Shown: positions 43,339 to 52,221, counted from the first letter of the stretch. The stretch: DNA of 64,000 bases from Actinomycetota bacterium (GCA_019639075.1 JAHBSO010000015.1:1-64000), one strand, 5' to 3'. A program made the numbers and translations. Notes: a model not told the origin generated them from the letters alone.

Positions 43339-44994
43339 GCCCTGCCCGACCTGTCGCAGCATCTCGGGGAGGTCGGCGTCGTCACGCTCGGTGGCGATCG
43401 CGGCGCGGTAGGCCTCCGCCTGGGCGGCGGCCTCCTCGTCGGACAGGCCCAGGACCGGGGCGATGAGCGCGGCCACGTCGTCGGCGGCCGCGGCGGAGGC
43501 GTCGCGGGCGAGGAGCCGGGCCCGGGTGCGGCGCGACAGCACGTCGTCGACGGTGCGGGCCATCTCGTGGCGGGCCGCGTAGACCGCCTCGGCCCGGACG
43601 TAGGGAAGACCCGCCACCAGGGGAAGGCCGAGGTCGGGGTCGGCCTCGATCATGGCCAGGAGGGTGGCGGTCTCGCCGCCGTAGCGCGAGGCCAGGTGGG
43701 CGGTGATCGGGTCCTCGCTGCCCTCGAACGCGTCGTAGCCCTCTGCGCCCCGGAGGCGCAGCTTCTTCGTGCGGGAGCGTCGGGCGATGCCGGAGACCCG
43801 GTCACCCAGCTCCTTCACCACGTGGTCGACGGTGTCGGCGGCCATCTCGCGGTAGGTCGTGAGCTTGCCGCCGGTGATGGTGACCACGCCGCTCGGCGAG
43901 GTCGTCACCTTGTGGCGACGGGAGAGGTCGGCGGTGCGGCCCGAGCTGGCGCTCTTGACCAGCGGCCGCAAGCCCGCCCACGAGCCGACGACGTCGTCGC
44001 GGGTGATGCCGGTGAACCGCATGGCGTCGAGCAGGTACTGGACGTCCTCGGGGGTGACCTCGGGATCGTCGAGCGGGCCGTCGTAGTCCGTGTCGGTGGT
44101 CCCGATGTAGGTGAGGTCGCCCCACGGCACGACGAAGACCGACCGCTTGTCCTTCGGCACGGGCACGACGACGGCGATGTCGTTGCGGACCTTCTCCCAC
44201 GGGACCGTGATGTGGATGCCCTTGGCCGGCCGGATCGAGTCCGGGTCGACGCCCTCGTCGACCTCGCGGACCTCGTCGGACCACACCCCGGCGGCGTTCA
44301 CGATCGCCCGGCACCGCACCTCGATCTCCTGGCCGTCGGCGACGACGGTGGCCGAGGTGACCCGGCCCGAGGCGTCCTTGGTGATCCCGGTGAGCGAGGT
44401 GCCGTTGACGCACACCGCACCGTGCTCGATCGCCGCGGTGCGGGCGACGGTGAGCACCAGGCGGGCGTCGTCGACGGTGGCGTCGTAGTACAGGTACGAC
44501 GACGCCACCCGGTCCTCGGGGAGCGTCGGCATGTGGGCCAGCGCCTGCTCCGGTGTGAGGCGCTCGTGCAGCTTGCCGATCCGGGCACCGCCGGTGAGGT
44601 CGTAGAGCCACATGCTGATGCCGAGCGCCCGGGCCAGCTTCTTGGGGATGACGCTGCCCTTGCCGGTCATGACCGGGAGCAGGAACGGCAGGAGCTTCAC
44701 CAGGTGGGGGGCGTTGTGGCGCAGCCGCTGGCGCTCGTGGAGCGCCTCGTAGACGAGCCTGATCTCGCCCTGCTGGAGGTAGCGCAGCCCGCCGTGGGCC
44801 AGCTTCGAGGACTTCGACGAGGTGCCGGCGGCGAAGTCGCCCCGCTCCACGAGGGCGGTGCGCAGCCCCCGCGACGCGGCGTCGAGCGCGACGCCCGCAC
44901 CGGTGATCCCGCCGCCGACGACCAGCACGTCGAACGGGTCGTCGGCCAGGCGGCGGAGCGCGTCCGGTCGGTCGAACCAGCCGGGGCCGATCAT
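43336..44994 (-). CDS. glpD: Glycerol-3-phosphate dehydrogenase (FAD, GlpD-type)
   Basis: This flavoprotein of about 552 residues oxidises sn-glycerol 3-phosphate to DHAP and feeds electrons to the quinone pool. The FAD motif FDVLVVGGGITGAGVALDAASRG is near residue 20. GTSSKSSKLAHGGLRYL, VVNAAGVWSDEV and TITGGKLTTYREMA are GlpD hallmarks, and the C-terminal DAO_C domain is present. The ATG at 44994 gives a typical N-terminal length; a GTG at 45018 would add eight residues. Neither has a clear Shine-Dalgarno sequence. It may complement the glycerol-kinase-like gene at 30.8 kb. It is divergent from whiB across 237 bp that hold no other gene. Confidence 0.93.
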   Translation of the reverse strand: MIGPGWFDRPDALRRLADDPFDVLVVGGGITGAGVALDAASRGLRTALVERGDFAAGTSSKSSKLAHGGLRYLQQGEIRLVYEALHERQRLRHNAPHLVKLLPFLLPVMTGKGSVIPKKLARALGISMWLYDLTGGARIGKLHERLTPEQALAHMPTLPEDRVASSYLYYDATVDDARLVLTVARTAAIEHGAVCVNGTSLTGITKDASGRVTSATVVADGQEIEVRCRAIVNAAGVWSDEVREVDEGVDPDSIRPAKGIHITVPWEKVRNDIAVVVPVPKDKRSVFVVPWGDLTYIGTTDTDYDGPLDDPEVTPEDVQYLLDAMRFTGITRDDVVGSWAGLRPLVKSASSGRTADLSRRHKVTTSPSGVVTITGGKLTTYREMAADTVDHVVKELGDRVSGIARRSRTKKLRLRGAEGYDAFEGSEDPITAHLASRYGGETATLLAMIEADPDLGLPLVAGLPYVRAEAVYAARHEMARTVDDVLSRRTRARLLARDASAAAADDVAALIAPVLGLSDEEAAAQAEAYRAAIATERDDADLPEMLRQVGQG

Positions 44995-45231
44995 CGGGCG
45001 GGCCTGCGGGGGGAGCACGTCATGGGCCCGATCCTACGAGCGGGCCCGCCCACCGGACCGGTTCGGGATCCCGATGTGACACCTGGCGTCGTGCGCGGGC
45101 ATACTCGCCGTTCGCCCGCCGCAGGCCGGGGCCCCGCTTCCTCGGCTGCTCGTGGGCCATCGAACCAGGCGCGGTCGAACGTGACCGTCGTCGTCAACCG
45201 GCGATCTCGTCGAGGGAGCGATCCTCCACCC

Positions 45232-45462
45232 ATGAACACGTCCTGGCGCACCAAGGCCGCCTGCATCGGGCTCGAAGCGTTCACCTTCTACCCCGAGACC
45301 GACGAGGACGCCGACAAGGCGAAAGAGGTGTGCGCGCTGTGCCCCGTGCAGTCGGCGTGCCTGGAGTACGCGTTGGCCCGTCGGGAGAAGGAAGGCGTGT
45401 GGGGTGGGTGCACCGAGCGGGAGCGCCGTCGGATCATCCGCCAGCGCCGTCGTACCGCCTGA
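45232..45462 (+). CDS. WhiB-family iron-sulfur transcriptional regulator
   Basis: This 76-residue WhiB protein binds a [4Fe-4S] cluster and partners with the housekeeping sigma factor. The four ligands are C11, C34, C37 and C43 (AACIG; VCALCPVQSAC). The GVWGG turn follows at residues 55-59, then a basic C-terminal DNA-binding tail (ERRRIIRQRRR). The ATG at 45232 has a purine stretch (GAGGGAG) about 13 nt upstream, somewhat far. It is likely a redox- or nutrient-responsive regulator; which WhiB class it belongs to is not clear. It is divergent from glpD. Confidence 0.94.
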   Translation: MNTSWRTKAACIGLEAFTFYPETDEDADKAKEVCALCPVQSACLEYALARREKEGVWGGCTERERRRIIRQRRRTA

Positions 45463-45496
45463 CCTGCATGAACCGGGTGGGGTCGGGTCGCACACC

Positions 45497-45502
45497 TAAG
45501 GT
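45497..45502 (+). promoter_or_regulatory. Putative leaderless -10 (TAAGGT) for GNAT gene
   Basis: TAAGGT lies 6 nt before the GTG at 45509. Confidence 0.4.
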
Positions 45503-45508
45503 GGCGGG

Positions 45509-46009
45509 GTGGACTTCTCCGTGCGCCGGATCCGACCGGACGAGGGCGATCGCCTCCGAGCGGCCCGACTGGCGGCGCTGACCGACCAGCCGAGCGAGGC
45601 CACGATCACCCTCGCCCGCACCCAGCGCTTCCCCGAACAGCACTGGGCGGACGCGGCCGAGACCAACGCGTCCGGCGGCCTCCAGGCCACGTTCTTCGCC
45701 GTCACGCCCGACGACGAGGAGGTCGTGGGCCTGGTCGGCGCCTACGGCAACCAGGGCGGCACGGTGAACCTCGTCGGCCTGTGGTCCGCGCCGGGCTTCC
45801 GTGACGTCGGGGTGGCCGAGGCGCTCCTCGACGAGGTGCGCACCTGGGCGGTCGACAACGGCTACGAGCGGCTCCGCCGTTGGGTGGTCACCCGCAACGA
45901 GCACTCGATCGCCTTCTACGAGCGCACCGGGTTCCGGGCCACCGGTGCCTCGATGCCCTACGAACCCGATCCGCGGCTCGAGCAGGTCGAGACGATCCTG
46001 GACCTCTGA
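45509..46009 (+). CDS. GNAT-family N-acetyltransferase
   Basis: This 166-residue GNAT-fold acetyltransferase opens with FSVRRIRPDEGDRLRAARLAAL and has the acetyl-CoA-binding strand-loop around VGLWSAPGFRDVGVAEALLDEV. It closes with the SIAFYERTGFRATG motif. The pyrophosphate loop is not a full RxxGxG/A, a common variation. The substrate is unknown. The GTG start has TAAGGT 6 nt upstream; the GGTGGCGGG stretch could double as a weak ribosome site. The stop is 25 bp before the acyl-CoA dehydrogenase, which has its own -10-like element. Confidence 0.88.
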   Translation: MDFSVRRIRPDEGDRLRAARLAALTDQPSEATITLARTQRFPEQHWADAAETNASGGLQATFFAVTPDDEEVVGLVGAYGNQGGTVNLVGLWSAPGFRDVGVAEALLDEVRTWAVDNGYERLRRWVVTRNEHSIAFYERTGFRATGASMPYEPDPRLEQVETILDL

Positions 46010-46020
46010 CCCCGGCTGGC

Positions 46021-46026
46021 TAGGTT
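46021..46026 (+). promoter_or_regulatory. Putative leaderless -10 (TAGGTT) for acyl-CoA dehydrogenase
   Basis: TAGGTT lies 8 nt before the ATG at 46035. No Shine-Dalgarno sequence is present. Confidence 0.5.
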
Positions 46027-46034
46027 CGGCGGTC

Positions 46035-47204
46035 ATGGACTTCGAGTTCTCCGACGAGCTGCAGGCCCTCCAGGCGACGTGTCGCCGCATCGCCCAGGAC
46101 AAGGTGAAGCCCCGGGCGCGCGAGATCGACGAGACGGGGGAGTACCCGCAGGATCTGTTCGAGGTGTTCCGCGATGCCGGCCTGCTCGGCCTGTGCATCC
46201 CCGAGGACCTGGGCGGCGGCGGGGCCGGGATCCTCGGGCTCACGATCGCCATCGAGGAGATGGCGAAGTACTCGAACACCGCGGCGCTGATGCTGCTGCT
46301 GACCCGGCTCCCCACCGGCCCGGTCATGATCGCCGGTTCACCCGAGCTGAACGAGCGCTACATCGCGCCGATCGCCGACGGCACGAAGCGGGGCGCCTTC
46401 TGCCTGTCCGAGCCGCAGGCCGGTTCCGACGTGATGGGCATGCGGACCAAGGCGGTGCAGGACGGCGACGAGTGGATCCTCAACGGCACCAAGTGCTGGA
46501 TCTCCGGCGTCGTGCAGGCCGACTGGTACACGGTCTTCGCGAAGACGTCGTCGGACGTCACCGAGCGCAACCACAACTCGATCACCGCGTTCGTGGTCGA
46601 GCGGGGGTGGGACGGCGTCGAGGTCGGCGCCACCGACCGCAAGATGGGCGTACGGGGCGTCGACACCGGCGAGCTGCTGCTGCACGACGTCCGGGTGCCC
46701 TCCGCGAACATCATCGGCGAGATCGGTGGGTTCCAGCTCGCCATGCAGGGCCTCAACTCGATGCGACCGATCGTGGCCGCCCGGGGCATCGGCCTGGCCG
46801 AGGGCGCGCTGATGTACGCGGTCGAGTACGTCAAGGAGCGGGCCGCCTTCCGCAAGACCATCGCCGACATGCAGGGCATCCAGTGGGAGATCGCCAAGCT
46901 CGCCGCGGAGATCGAGGCGGCCCGGCTGCTCACCTACCGGGCGGCGTGGATGGCCGACCGGGGCGAGTTCACCAAGGAGTTCGTGCCCTTCCTGTCGATG
47001 TCGAAGTACTACGCCACCGAGATCGCGGTGAAGGCGTCGAACCTGGCCCTCCAGATGCTCGGCGCCGCCGGCTACATGAAGGACCACATGACCGAGCTGT
47101 ACTACCGCGATGCGAAGCAGCTCACGATCGTCGAGGGCACCAGCCAGGTGCAGCTCGGGCTGATCGCCCGGGGCGTGCTGGCCCACGACCTCTGGTGGGA
47201 CTGA
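46035..47204 (+). CDS. Acyl-CoA dehydrogenase
   Basis: This 389-residue FAD-dependent acyl-CoA dehydrogenase performs the alpha,beta-desaturation step of beta-oxidation or amino-acid degradation. Signature one is FCLSEPQAGSDVMGMRTKA. Signature two falls in the QMLGAAGYMKDHMTELYYRDAKQLTIVEGTSQVQ stretch, where the EGTSQ Glu sits at a catalytic position of the family. The closest branch (short-chain, isovaleryl- or glutaryl-like) cannot be fixed by eye. The start follows TAGGTT by 8 nt. The GHMP kinase gene begins 4 bp downstream and is presumably cotranscribed. Confidence 0.93.
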   Translation: MDFEFSDELQALQATCRRIAQDKVKPRAREIDETGEYPQDLFEVFRDAGLLGLCIPEDLGGGGAGILGLTIAIEEMAKYSNTAALMLLLTRLPTGPVMIAGSPELNERYIAPIADGTKRGAFCLSEPQAGSDVMGMRTKAVQDGDEWILNGTKCWISGVVQADWYTVFAKTSSDVTERNHNSITAFVVERGWDGVEVGATDRKMGVRGVDTGELLLHDVRVPSANIIGEIGGFQLAMQGLNSMRPIVAARGIGLAEGALMYAVEYVKERAAFRKTIADMQGIQWEIAKLAAEIEAARLLTYRAAWMADRGEFTKEFVPFLSMSKYYATEIAVKASNLALQMLGAAGYMKDHMTELYYRDAKQLTIVEGTSQVQLGLIARGVLAHDLWWD

Positions 47205-47208
47205 CCGC

Positions 47209-48294
47209 GTGACCCACGCGGTCCGCGCCGAGGCCCCCGTGCGGGTGGCCGACGTCGGCGGTTGGACTGACACGTGGTTCGGGTCGCCCGGCCGGGTGTG
47301 CCACCTGGCCGTCGGGCCCGGGGTGGCCGTCGAGGCCCGGCTGGTCGAGGTCGACCGCCGCGTCTCGCCGGTGCTGCTCAACGCCCCTTCGCTGGGCGAG
47401 AGCTACCGCACCGGCCCCCACCCCGACCCGGCCGCTCGGTGGGGCGCACCGGTGCCCGGCCGGCACCCGTTGCTCGAGCACGCGGTGGCGGCGGTGCTGG
47501 AGGCCGTCGACCTTCCCGAGGGTCGGGGCATCGACGTCACGATCACCTCCGCGGTACCGCCGGGCGCGTCGCTGGGGACCTCCGCGTCGGTCGTGGTCGC
47601 CGTGGTCGCCGCGTTGGACGCCCTCGTCGGTGGAGGTGCGCTCGCGGCCGATGGTCCGGCGTCGCTCGCCGAGCTGGCCCACCGGATCGAGACCATGCGG
47701 GCCGGGCGCGAGGCCGGGGTGCAGGACCAGTGGGCCGCCGCGTTCGGCGGAGCGGGCCTGCTCGCGGTGAACCCGTACCCGTCGGTGGCCCGCACGCCCG
47801 TCCCGCTGGCCCCCGACGTCGCAGCCGAGCTGGACGCCCGGCTGGTCACGGTGGTGTTCGCGCCGCACGACTCCTCGACGGTGCACGGCCACGTGATCAC
47901 CGACATGGTCACCTGCTCGTCCACCGGGCACGACCGGGCGCGCGCCGCCCTCCGGGAGCTGTCGGCGCTCGCCGGCGACGCCGCCGACGCACTGGGCGCG
48001 GGCGACCTCGACCGGTGGGGAGCGGTGCTGACCGAGGCCACCGGCGCGCAACAGAGGCTCCGGGCCGAGCTGGTGGGCGGGGCGCACGAGCGGGCGATCG
48101 CGTTGGCGTCCGAGTCCGGCGCGACCGGTTGGAAGGTCAACGGTGCCGGCGGCGAGGGAGGGTCGCTGACGATCCTCGCCGCCGACGCGTCGTCGGCCGC
48201 CCGGGTCAGGGCCGAGCTGGTGGCGGCCGACCCCGACTGGTCGGTGCTCGACCTGCGGGTGGCCCCGGCCGGGGTGACGGTGGCGCCGGTCTAG
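47209..48294 (+). CDS. GHMP-family kinase (galactokinase/heptose-kinase-like)
   Basis: This 361-residue GHMP kinase has an N-terminal substrate motif (APVRVADVGGWTDTWF) typical of sugar kinases such as D-glycero-D-manno-heptose 7-phosphate kinase or L-fucokinase. The ATP loop is VPPGASLGTSASVVVAV and the C-terminal GHMP motif is WKVNGAGGEGGSLTIL. AGREAGVQDQWAAAFGG contains the probable catalytic Asp. The sugar is unknown. The fucose operon 5 kb away makes an L-fucose-related sugar possible, but nothing proves it. Its TAG stop shares CTAG with the stop of the convergent lipase gene. Confidence 0.82.
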   Translation: MTHAVRAEAPVRVADVGGWTDTWFGSPGRVCHLAVGPGVAVEARLVEVDRRVSPVLLNAPSLGESYRTGPHPDPAARWGAPVPGRHPLLEHAVAAVLEAVDLPEGRGIDVTITSAVPPGASLGTSASVVVAVVAALDALVGGGALAADGPASLAELAHRIETMRAGREAGVQDQWAAAFGGAGLLAVNPYPSVARTPVPLAPDVAAELDARLVTVVFAPHDSSTVHGHVITDMVTCSSTGHDRARAALRELSALAGDAADALGAGDLDRWGAVLTEATGAQQRLRAELVGGAHERAIALASESGATGWKVNGAGGEGGSLTILAADASSAARVRAELVAADPDWSVLDLRVAPAGVTVAPV

Positions 48295-49043
48295 AGCGCG
48301 AAGCAGTTCATCCGGACCCGCTCACCCCGCAGCGCGTCCTTCACGCCGTCCGCGACCGCGCCGTCGGTGATCAGGGTGAGGTGGCCGGGCCAGCGGTTCC
48401 AGCACTGGCTCTGGACGGTGACGTTGGTGATGTTGCCGTCGTTGGCCAGGAACGAGGTCGAGTACGGGAACACGATCTCGTCGGTGATCGTGGCGATCGA
48501 CGTGTAGCGCACGCTGCCGATGGTGTCGTCACCGGCGTTCAGCGCGGCCAGGTAGGACGACCCCCGGGCCATCTGGTCGCAGGCGGTGATGCCGACGCAG
48601 TCCACGAGGGTGGCCAGGCTGGCCAGGTCGGTGCCGTAGTTGGGCGTGCCCATCATGATCAGTGAGTCGACGCTCGACGCGCCGCCCAGGTTCTTCACGT
48701 AGTCCCGGCTGACCAGCCCGCCCATGGAGTGCGACACGAGGTCGACCTTGGCGGCGCCGGTGCGGCTCTTCACGGCGTTCACGGTGCTCTTCAGGCGCTG
48801 TGCGTTGTCGGAGATGTCGCCGAGCCCGTAGTCGGGGTACACGAGCAGCGTCACGTCGTAGCCGGCGGCCTCCAGGCGCGCCTTCAGCGGCAGGTAGCCG
48901 ACCGAGACGATCGGGCCGGTGGTGAACCCGGGCACGATGACCACCGGGTCCTTGGCGGCGGCGCCGGCCGGTGTCGGCGGCGCGGCGAGCGTCAGGGTGG
49001 CGGCGAGGAACGCGAGGGCGACGAGGATGCGACGTGGCGACAT
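48291..49043 (-). CDS. Secreted lipase/esterase (alpha/beta hydrolase)
   Basis: This 250-residue exported lipase of the EstA/LipB-like (lipase class 2) type has a signal peptide at residues 1-29 ending PAGAAA. The oxyanion region is VVIVPGFTTGP, the nucleophile S106 is in VSHSMGG, and the catalytic His probably lies in WPGHLTLITDG. Several Cys residues (VDCVGITACDQ, QSQCW, NCFAL) may form disulphides. It hydrolyses acylglycerols or related esters outside the cell. It converges with the GHMP kinase; the DJ-1/GlxA genes upstream share its strand but are 27 bp away. Confidence 0.88.
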   Translation of the reverse strand: MSPRRILVALAFLAATLTLAAPPTPAGAAAKDPVVIVPGFTTGPIVSVGYLPLKARLEAAGYDVTLLVYPDYGLGDISDNAQRLKSTVNAVKSRTGAAKVDLVSHSMGGLVSRDYVKNLGGASSVDSLIMMGTPNYGTDLASLATLVDCVGITACDQMARGSSYLAALNAGDDTIGSVRYTSIATITDEIVFPYSTSFLANDGNITNVTVQSQCWNRWPGHLTLITDGAVADGVKDALRGERVRMNCFAL

Positions 49044-49070
49044 GCGGGCTCCGTTCAGAGAGGTGTGACA

Positions 49071-49739
49071 TCAGGCACGTTCAGGCCCCTTGCCTACCAC
49101 CTCGGCGGCCCGCTCGTCGTTGACCGCCCGGACCAGCGCCACGATCTCGGGGTCGGCCTTGGCCGGCGACCCGGCGTCGAACAGGGGCTGCGGGTCGTAC
49201 TCCAGGCCGAGCTGGACCGCCTGGGCGACCTCTGGTCCGTGGGCCTCGGCCACCAGGGCCAGCCCGAGGTCGATGCCGGCAGACACACCCGCCGCGGTCC
49301 ACACCCTTCCGCGCCGGACCACCCGCTCGGCCGTCGGCGTCGCGCCGTAGGAGGCCAGGTCGTCGTAGGCGGCCCAGTGGGTGGTCGCGTCGATCCCGTC
49401 GAGGATGCCGGCCGCGCCCAGGAGCAACGAGCCGGTGCAGACCGACGTGGTCCACGTGGTGGTCTCGTGCGCCTTCGCCAGCCAGTCGACGATCGGGTCG
49501 CGGTCGAGGGCGAGTCGCCGGGTGACGAACCCGCCGGGCACGAGGGTCACGTCCGGCGAGGGCACGTCGTCGAAGGTGCGCTCGATCTCGAGGTGCAGCA
49601 GCCCGTTGTCGTCGGACAGGCGGCCGGTGCGCTCGGCGCAGACCACCACCTCGTCGTCGGGGATCTGGCTCAGGACCTGGTAGGGCCCGATGGCGTCGAG
49701 GGCGGTGAAGCCGGGGTAGAGGCCGATGGCGATCTGCAC
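49071..49739 (-). CDS. DJ-1/PfpI-family protein
   Basis: This 222-residue class-I-glutaminase-like (DJ-1/PfpI) protein opens IAIGLYPGFTALDAIGPYQVLS and carries the nucleophilic-elbow Cys in TSVCTGSLLLGAAG. It ends with a short extra helix. Such proteins include isocyanide hydratases and small-molecule amidases or glyoxalases. The layout AIGPYQVL plus SVCTGS resembles the isocyanide-hydratase group, which is a guess. The GTG start is 16 bp after the GlxA-type regulator, so the regulator probably controls it as a regulator-target pair in one transcript. Confidence 0.85.
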   Translation of the reverse strand: MQIAIGLYPGFTALDAIGPYQVLSQIPDDEVVVCAERTGRLSDDNGLLHLEIERTFDDVPSPDVTLVPGGFVTRRLALDRDPIVDWLAKAHETTTWTTSVCTGSLLLGAAGILDGIDATTHWAAYDDLASYGATPTAERVVRRGRVWTAAGVSAGIDLGLALVAEAHGPEVAQAVQLGLEYDPQPLFDAGSPAKADPEIVALVRAVNDERAAEVVGKGPERA

Positions 49740-49755
49740 GGGAGTGCTCCTCTGG

Positions 49756-50739
49756 TCAGCTGGCGGTGCGGGAGAAGTGCTGGCGATAGCGGGCCGGGGT
49801 GGTGCCGACCCGGCGGCCGAACGCCCGATGGAGGCGCTCGCCCTGGCCGAGCCCGACCTGGGCGGCCACGGCGTCGACGGTCAGGTCGGTCGTGCTCAGC
49901 AGGCGCTTGGCCGCCTCGACCCGCAGGGACTCCACGTGGACCGCCGGGGTCGTCCCCACCTCGGCCCGGAACGTCCGGGCGAAGGTCCGCGGGCTCATCG
50001 CGGCCCGTGCCGCGAGGCGGTCGACGGTGAGGTCGTCGTCCAAGTGGTCGGGCAGCCAGGCGAGGAGCTCGACCACCGCCGGCGTGCGGCCGGCCTGGGC
50101 CCGGAGCTGCACGCTGAACTGGGCCTGGCCGCCCGGTCGGCGGGCGAACACCACGAGGTGGCCGGCGACCTGGTGGGCGACCTCGACGCCGAGGTCGTCC
50201 TCGACGAGGGCGAGCGCGAGGTCGATCCCGGCGGTGACGCCGGCCGAGGTCCACCGATCGCGGTCGCGGACGTAGATCCGGTCGGGGAGGACGGTGACCT
50301 CGGCCCGCTCGGCCAGCCGGTCGCACCACGCCCAGTGGGTCGTCGCCTCGTAGCCGTCGAGCAGGCCGGCGGCGGCCAGCACCAGTGCGCCGGTGCACAC
50401 CGAGGTCACCCGACGGGACCGAGCGGCCGCGGCCCGCACGAGCTCCAGCGCCTCGTGGTCGGCGGCGACGATCCGGCTCCCCTCGCCTCCGACGACGACC
50501 AGGGTGTCGATCCGGTCGCCGGGTGCGTCCGAGGCGAGGAGCCCGTCGGCTTCGGAGGTCAGACCGCTCGACGACCTGACCCGGCGCGCCGCGAGGGCGA
50601 GCGTCCGGATGCGGTAGGGGCGGGTGCCGGTGCGGTGCTCGGTGATGCGGGCGGCGGCGTCGAACACCTCGAGCGGCCCGGCGAGGTCGAGGAGCTGGTG
50701 GCGGTCGTAGACGACGATGGCGATGTCGCGAGCGGCCAT
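49756..50739 (-). CDS. GlxA-family (DJ-1 domain + AraC HTH) transcriptional regulator
   Basis: This 327-residue regulator has an N-terminal DJ-1/PfpI-like sensor domain (IAIVVYDRHQLLDLAGPLEVFDAA and TSVCTGALVLAAAGLLDG, residues about 1-190). A C-terminal AraC double helix-turn-helix follows (LAARAAMSPRTFARTFRAEVG and VAAQVGLGQGERLHRAFGRRVG). Family members regulate catabolism of small nitrogen compounds such as carnitine, choline or nitriles. It is cotranscribed with a stand-alone DJ-1 protein that shares its sensor fold, and divergent from trpD across 122 bp, where operator sites may lie. Confidence 0.92.
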   Translation of the reverse strand: MAARDIAIVVYDRHQLLDLAGPLEVFDAAARITEHRTGTRPYRIRTLALAARRVRSSSGLTSEADGLLASDAPGDRIDTLVVVGGEGSRIVAADHEALELVRAAAARSRRVTSVCTGALVLAAAGLLDGYEATTHWAWCDRLAERAEVTVLPDRIYVRDRDRWTSAGVTAGIDLALALVEDDLGVEVAHQVAGHLVVFARRPGGQAQFSVQLRAQAGRTPAVVELLAWLPDHLDDDLTVDRLAARAAMSPRTFARTFRAEVGTTPAVHVESLRVEAAKRLLSTTDLTVDAVAAQVGLGQGERLHRAFGRRVGTTPARYRQHFSRTAS

Positions 50740-50845
50740 GTCGGCATGATCCCGCCGGGCCGTCCTGGCGGCAAGGACAACTCTCTGTCGATTCCTGCCA
50801 CTCCCCGACCTCGGCCGGAACCCGGGCGGGCTGCCCGGCCCCGTC

Positions 50846-50854
50846 TGCCAAGCT
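50846..50854 (+). promoter_or_regulatory. Putative leaderless promoter element TGCCAAGCT for trpD
   Basis: TGCCAAGCT ends 7 nt before the ATG at 50862. It is identical to the element before the pyrophosphatase gene (63957-63965). Confidence 0.45.
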
Positions 50855-50861
50855 GACCGCC

Positions 50862-51923
50862 ATGGCTCCGCAGACGTTGCAGCAGGTCGGTGGGTGGTCC
50901 GAGGTCCTCGGGACGCTCACCGCCCACCGGGATCTCGACCGGGACACCGCCTATGCCGCCATGGCCGAGATCCTCGAGGGCGAGGCCACCCCGGTGCAGA
51001 TCGCCGGGTTCATCGTCGCCCTCCGCATGAAGGGCGAGACCGTCGACGAGCTGACGGGCCTGGTCGGCGCCATGCGCGACCGGGCCGTGCCCGTGCACCT
51101 GGCCCGCCCCGAGGGTGTGATCGACCTGGTCGGCACCGGCGGCGACCGCAGCCACACGATCAACGTCTCCACCCTCGCCGCGTTCACGGTGGTCGGGGCC
51201 GGGGGCCGGGTGTGCAAGCACGGCAACCGGGCCGCGTCGTCGGCATGCGGTACCGCCGACGTGCTCGAAGCGCTCGGCTCGGCGTTCGACCTCGGTCCCG
51301 AGGGCGTGGCCCGCTGCGTCGACGCCGTCGGCTTCGGGTTCTGCTTCGCGCCGAAGTTCCACGGTGCGATGCGCCACGCCGGTCCGCCCCGCAAGGAGCT
51401 CGGCGTCCCGACGGTGTTCAACTTCCTCGGCCCGCTCGCCAACCCGGCCGGGGTCACCAGGCAGGTCACCGGCGTCGCCGATGCCGCGATGGCCGAGCGC
51501 ATGGTGCGGGTGCTGGCCAACAACGGCGCCGAACGGGCCCTCGTCGTCTACGGCCACGACGGGCTCGACGAGCTCACCACCACCACGACCTCCACCGTCC
51601 ACGAGCTGCGCGACGGCGAGGTTCGCACCTACGACGTCGACCCCACCGCCCTCGGCATCGCTCCGGCGACCCTCGACGACCTCCGGGGCGGCGACGCGGC
51701 GACCAACGCCGCGATCGCCCGGGCGGTGCTCGGCGGCGAGCGCGGCCCGAAGGCCGACATCGTCGCCCTCAACGCTGCGGCCGGACTCGTCGCCGCCGGC
51801 CTGGCCGACACCATCGAGGAGGGCATCGACGCGGCCCGGACCTCGCTGGCCGACGGGAAGGCCGCCGCCGCGCTCGACGCGTTCGTGGCCGAGTCCCAGG
51901 CCGCGAGGGACGCCGGGCTCTGA
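50862..51923 (+). CDS. trpD: Anthranilate phosphoribosyltransferase
   Basis: This 353-residue enzyme joins anthranilate to PRPP in tryptophan synthesis. The PRPP loop GTGGD is at residues 91-95. KHGNRAASS is at 119-127, and the metal-site GLDEL motif follows (HDGLDELTTT). ALGSAFDL and FNFLGPLANPAG are also family-typical. It is a stand-alone trpD, without other trp genes, at the head of the actinobacterial trpD / exonuclease / pimB' neighbourhood. The start has no Shine-Dalgarno sequence and lies 7 nt after TGCCAAGCT. Confidence 0.96.
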   Translation: MAPQTLQQVGGWSEVLGTLTAHRDLDRDTAYAAMAEILEGEATPVQIAGFIVALRMKGETVDELTGLVGAMRDRAVPVHLARPEGVIDLVGTGGDRSHTINVSTLAAFTVVGAGGRVCKHGNRAASSACGTADVLEALGSAFDLGPEGVARCVDAVGFGFCFAPKFHGAMRHAGPPRKELGVPTVFNFLGPLANPAGVTRQVTGVADAAMAERMVRVLANNGAERALVVYGHDGLDELTTTTTSTVHELRDGEVRTYDVDPTALGIAPATLDDLRGGDAATNAAIARAVLGGERGPKADIVALNAAAGLVAAGLADTIEEGIDAARTSLADGKAAAALDAFVAESQAARDAGL

Positions 51924-51936
51924 CCCCGGAGCGGCG

Positions 51937-52215
51937 TCAGTCGCCGCCGAGGGAGAACATCGCGTCGAGGTCGTGCTGGCTGTAGGCCTGGAACGCGATC
52001 ATGGTCCGGGTCTCCACGATGCCGTCGAGCTGGGACAGGCGCCCGGTGACCACATCCGCCAGCTCGTCGTGGTGGCGCACCCGCACGATGGCGACGAGGT
52101 CGACGTCGCCGGCCACGGAGTAGACCTCCGACACGCCGGCGATCTCGGTGAGCTCGGAGGCCAGCGCCGCGATGCGGGCCGGCTGGACCTTGAGGAGCAC
52201 GAACGCGTTGACCAT
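51937..52215 (-). CDS. Stand-alone Lrp/AsnC ligand-binding (RAM) domain protein
   Basis: This 92-residue protein consists only of the RAM (AsnC effector-binding) domain: VNAFVLLKVQPARIAALASELTEIAGVSEVYSVAGDVDLVAIVRV. There is no helix-turn-helix. Such proteins oligomerise and bind amino acids, and may tune full-length Lrp regulators; the function here is unknown. The ATG at 52215 follows TACGCT by 6 nt. It converges on trpD (14 bp between stops), and its promoter region is followed by a long palindrome (52253-52281). Confidence 0.88.
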   Translation of the reverse strand: MVNAFVLLKVQPARIAALASELTEIAGVSEVYSVAGDVDLVAIVRVRHHDELADVVTGRLSQLDGIVETRTMIAFQAYSQHDLDAMFSLGGD

Positions 52216-52221
52216 GTTCGG

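Noticed and set aside
40789..45462. A plus-strand open frame of about 1557 codons spanning the aldo/keto reductase, GT-C-like, glpD and whiB regions
   Set aside because: Only its last 76 codons correspond to a real gene (whiB). The rest is an antisense or alternate-frame shadow of well-supported genes.
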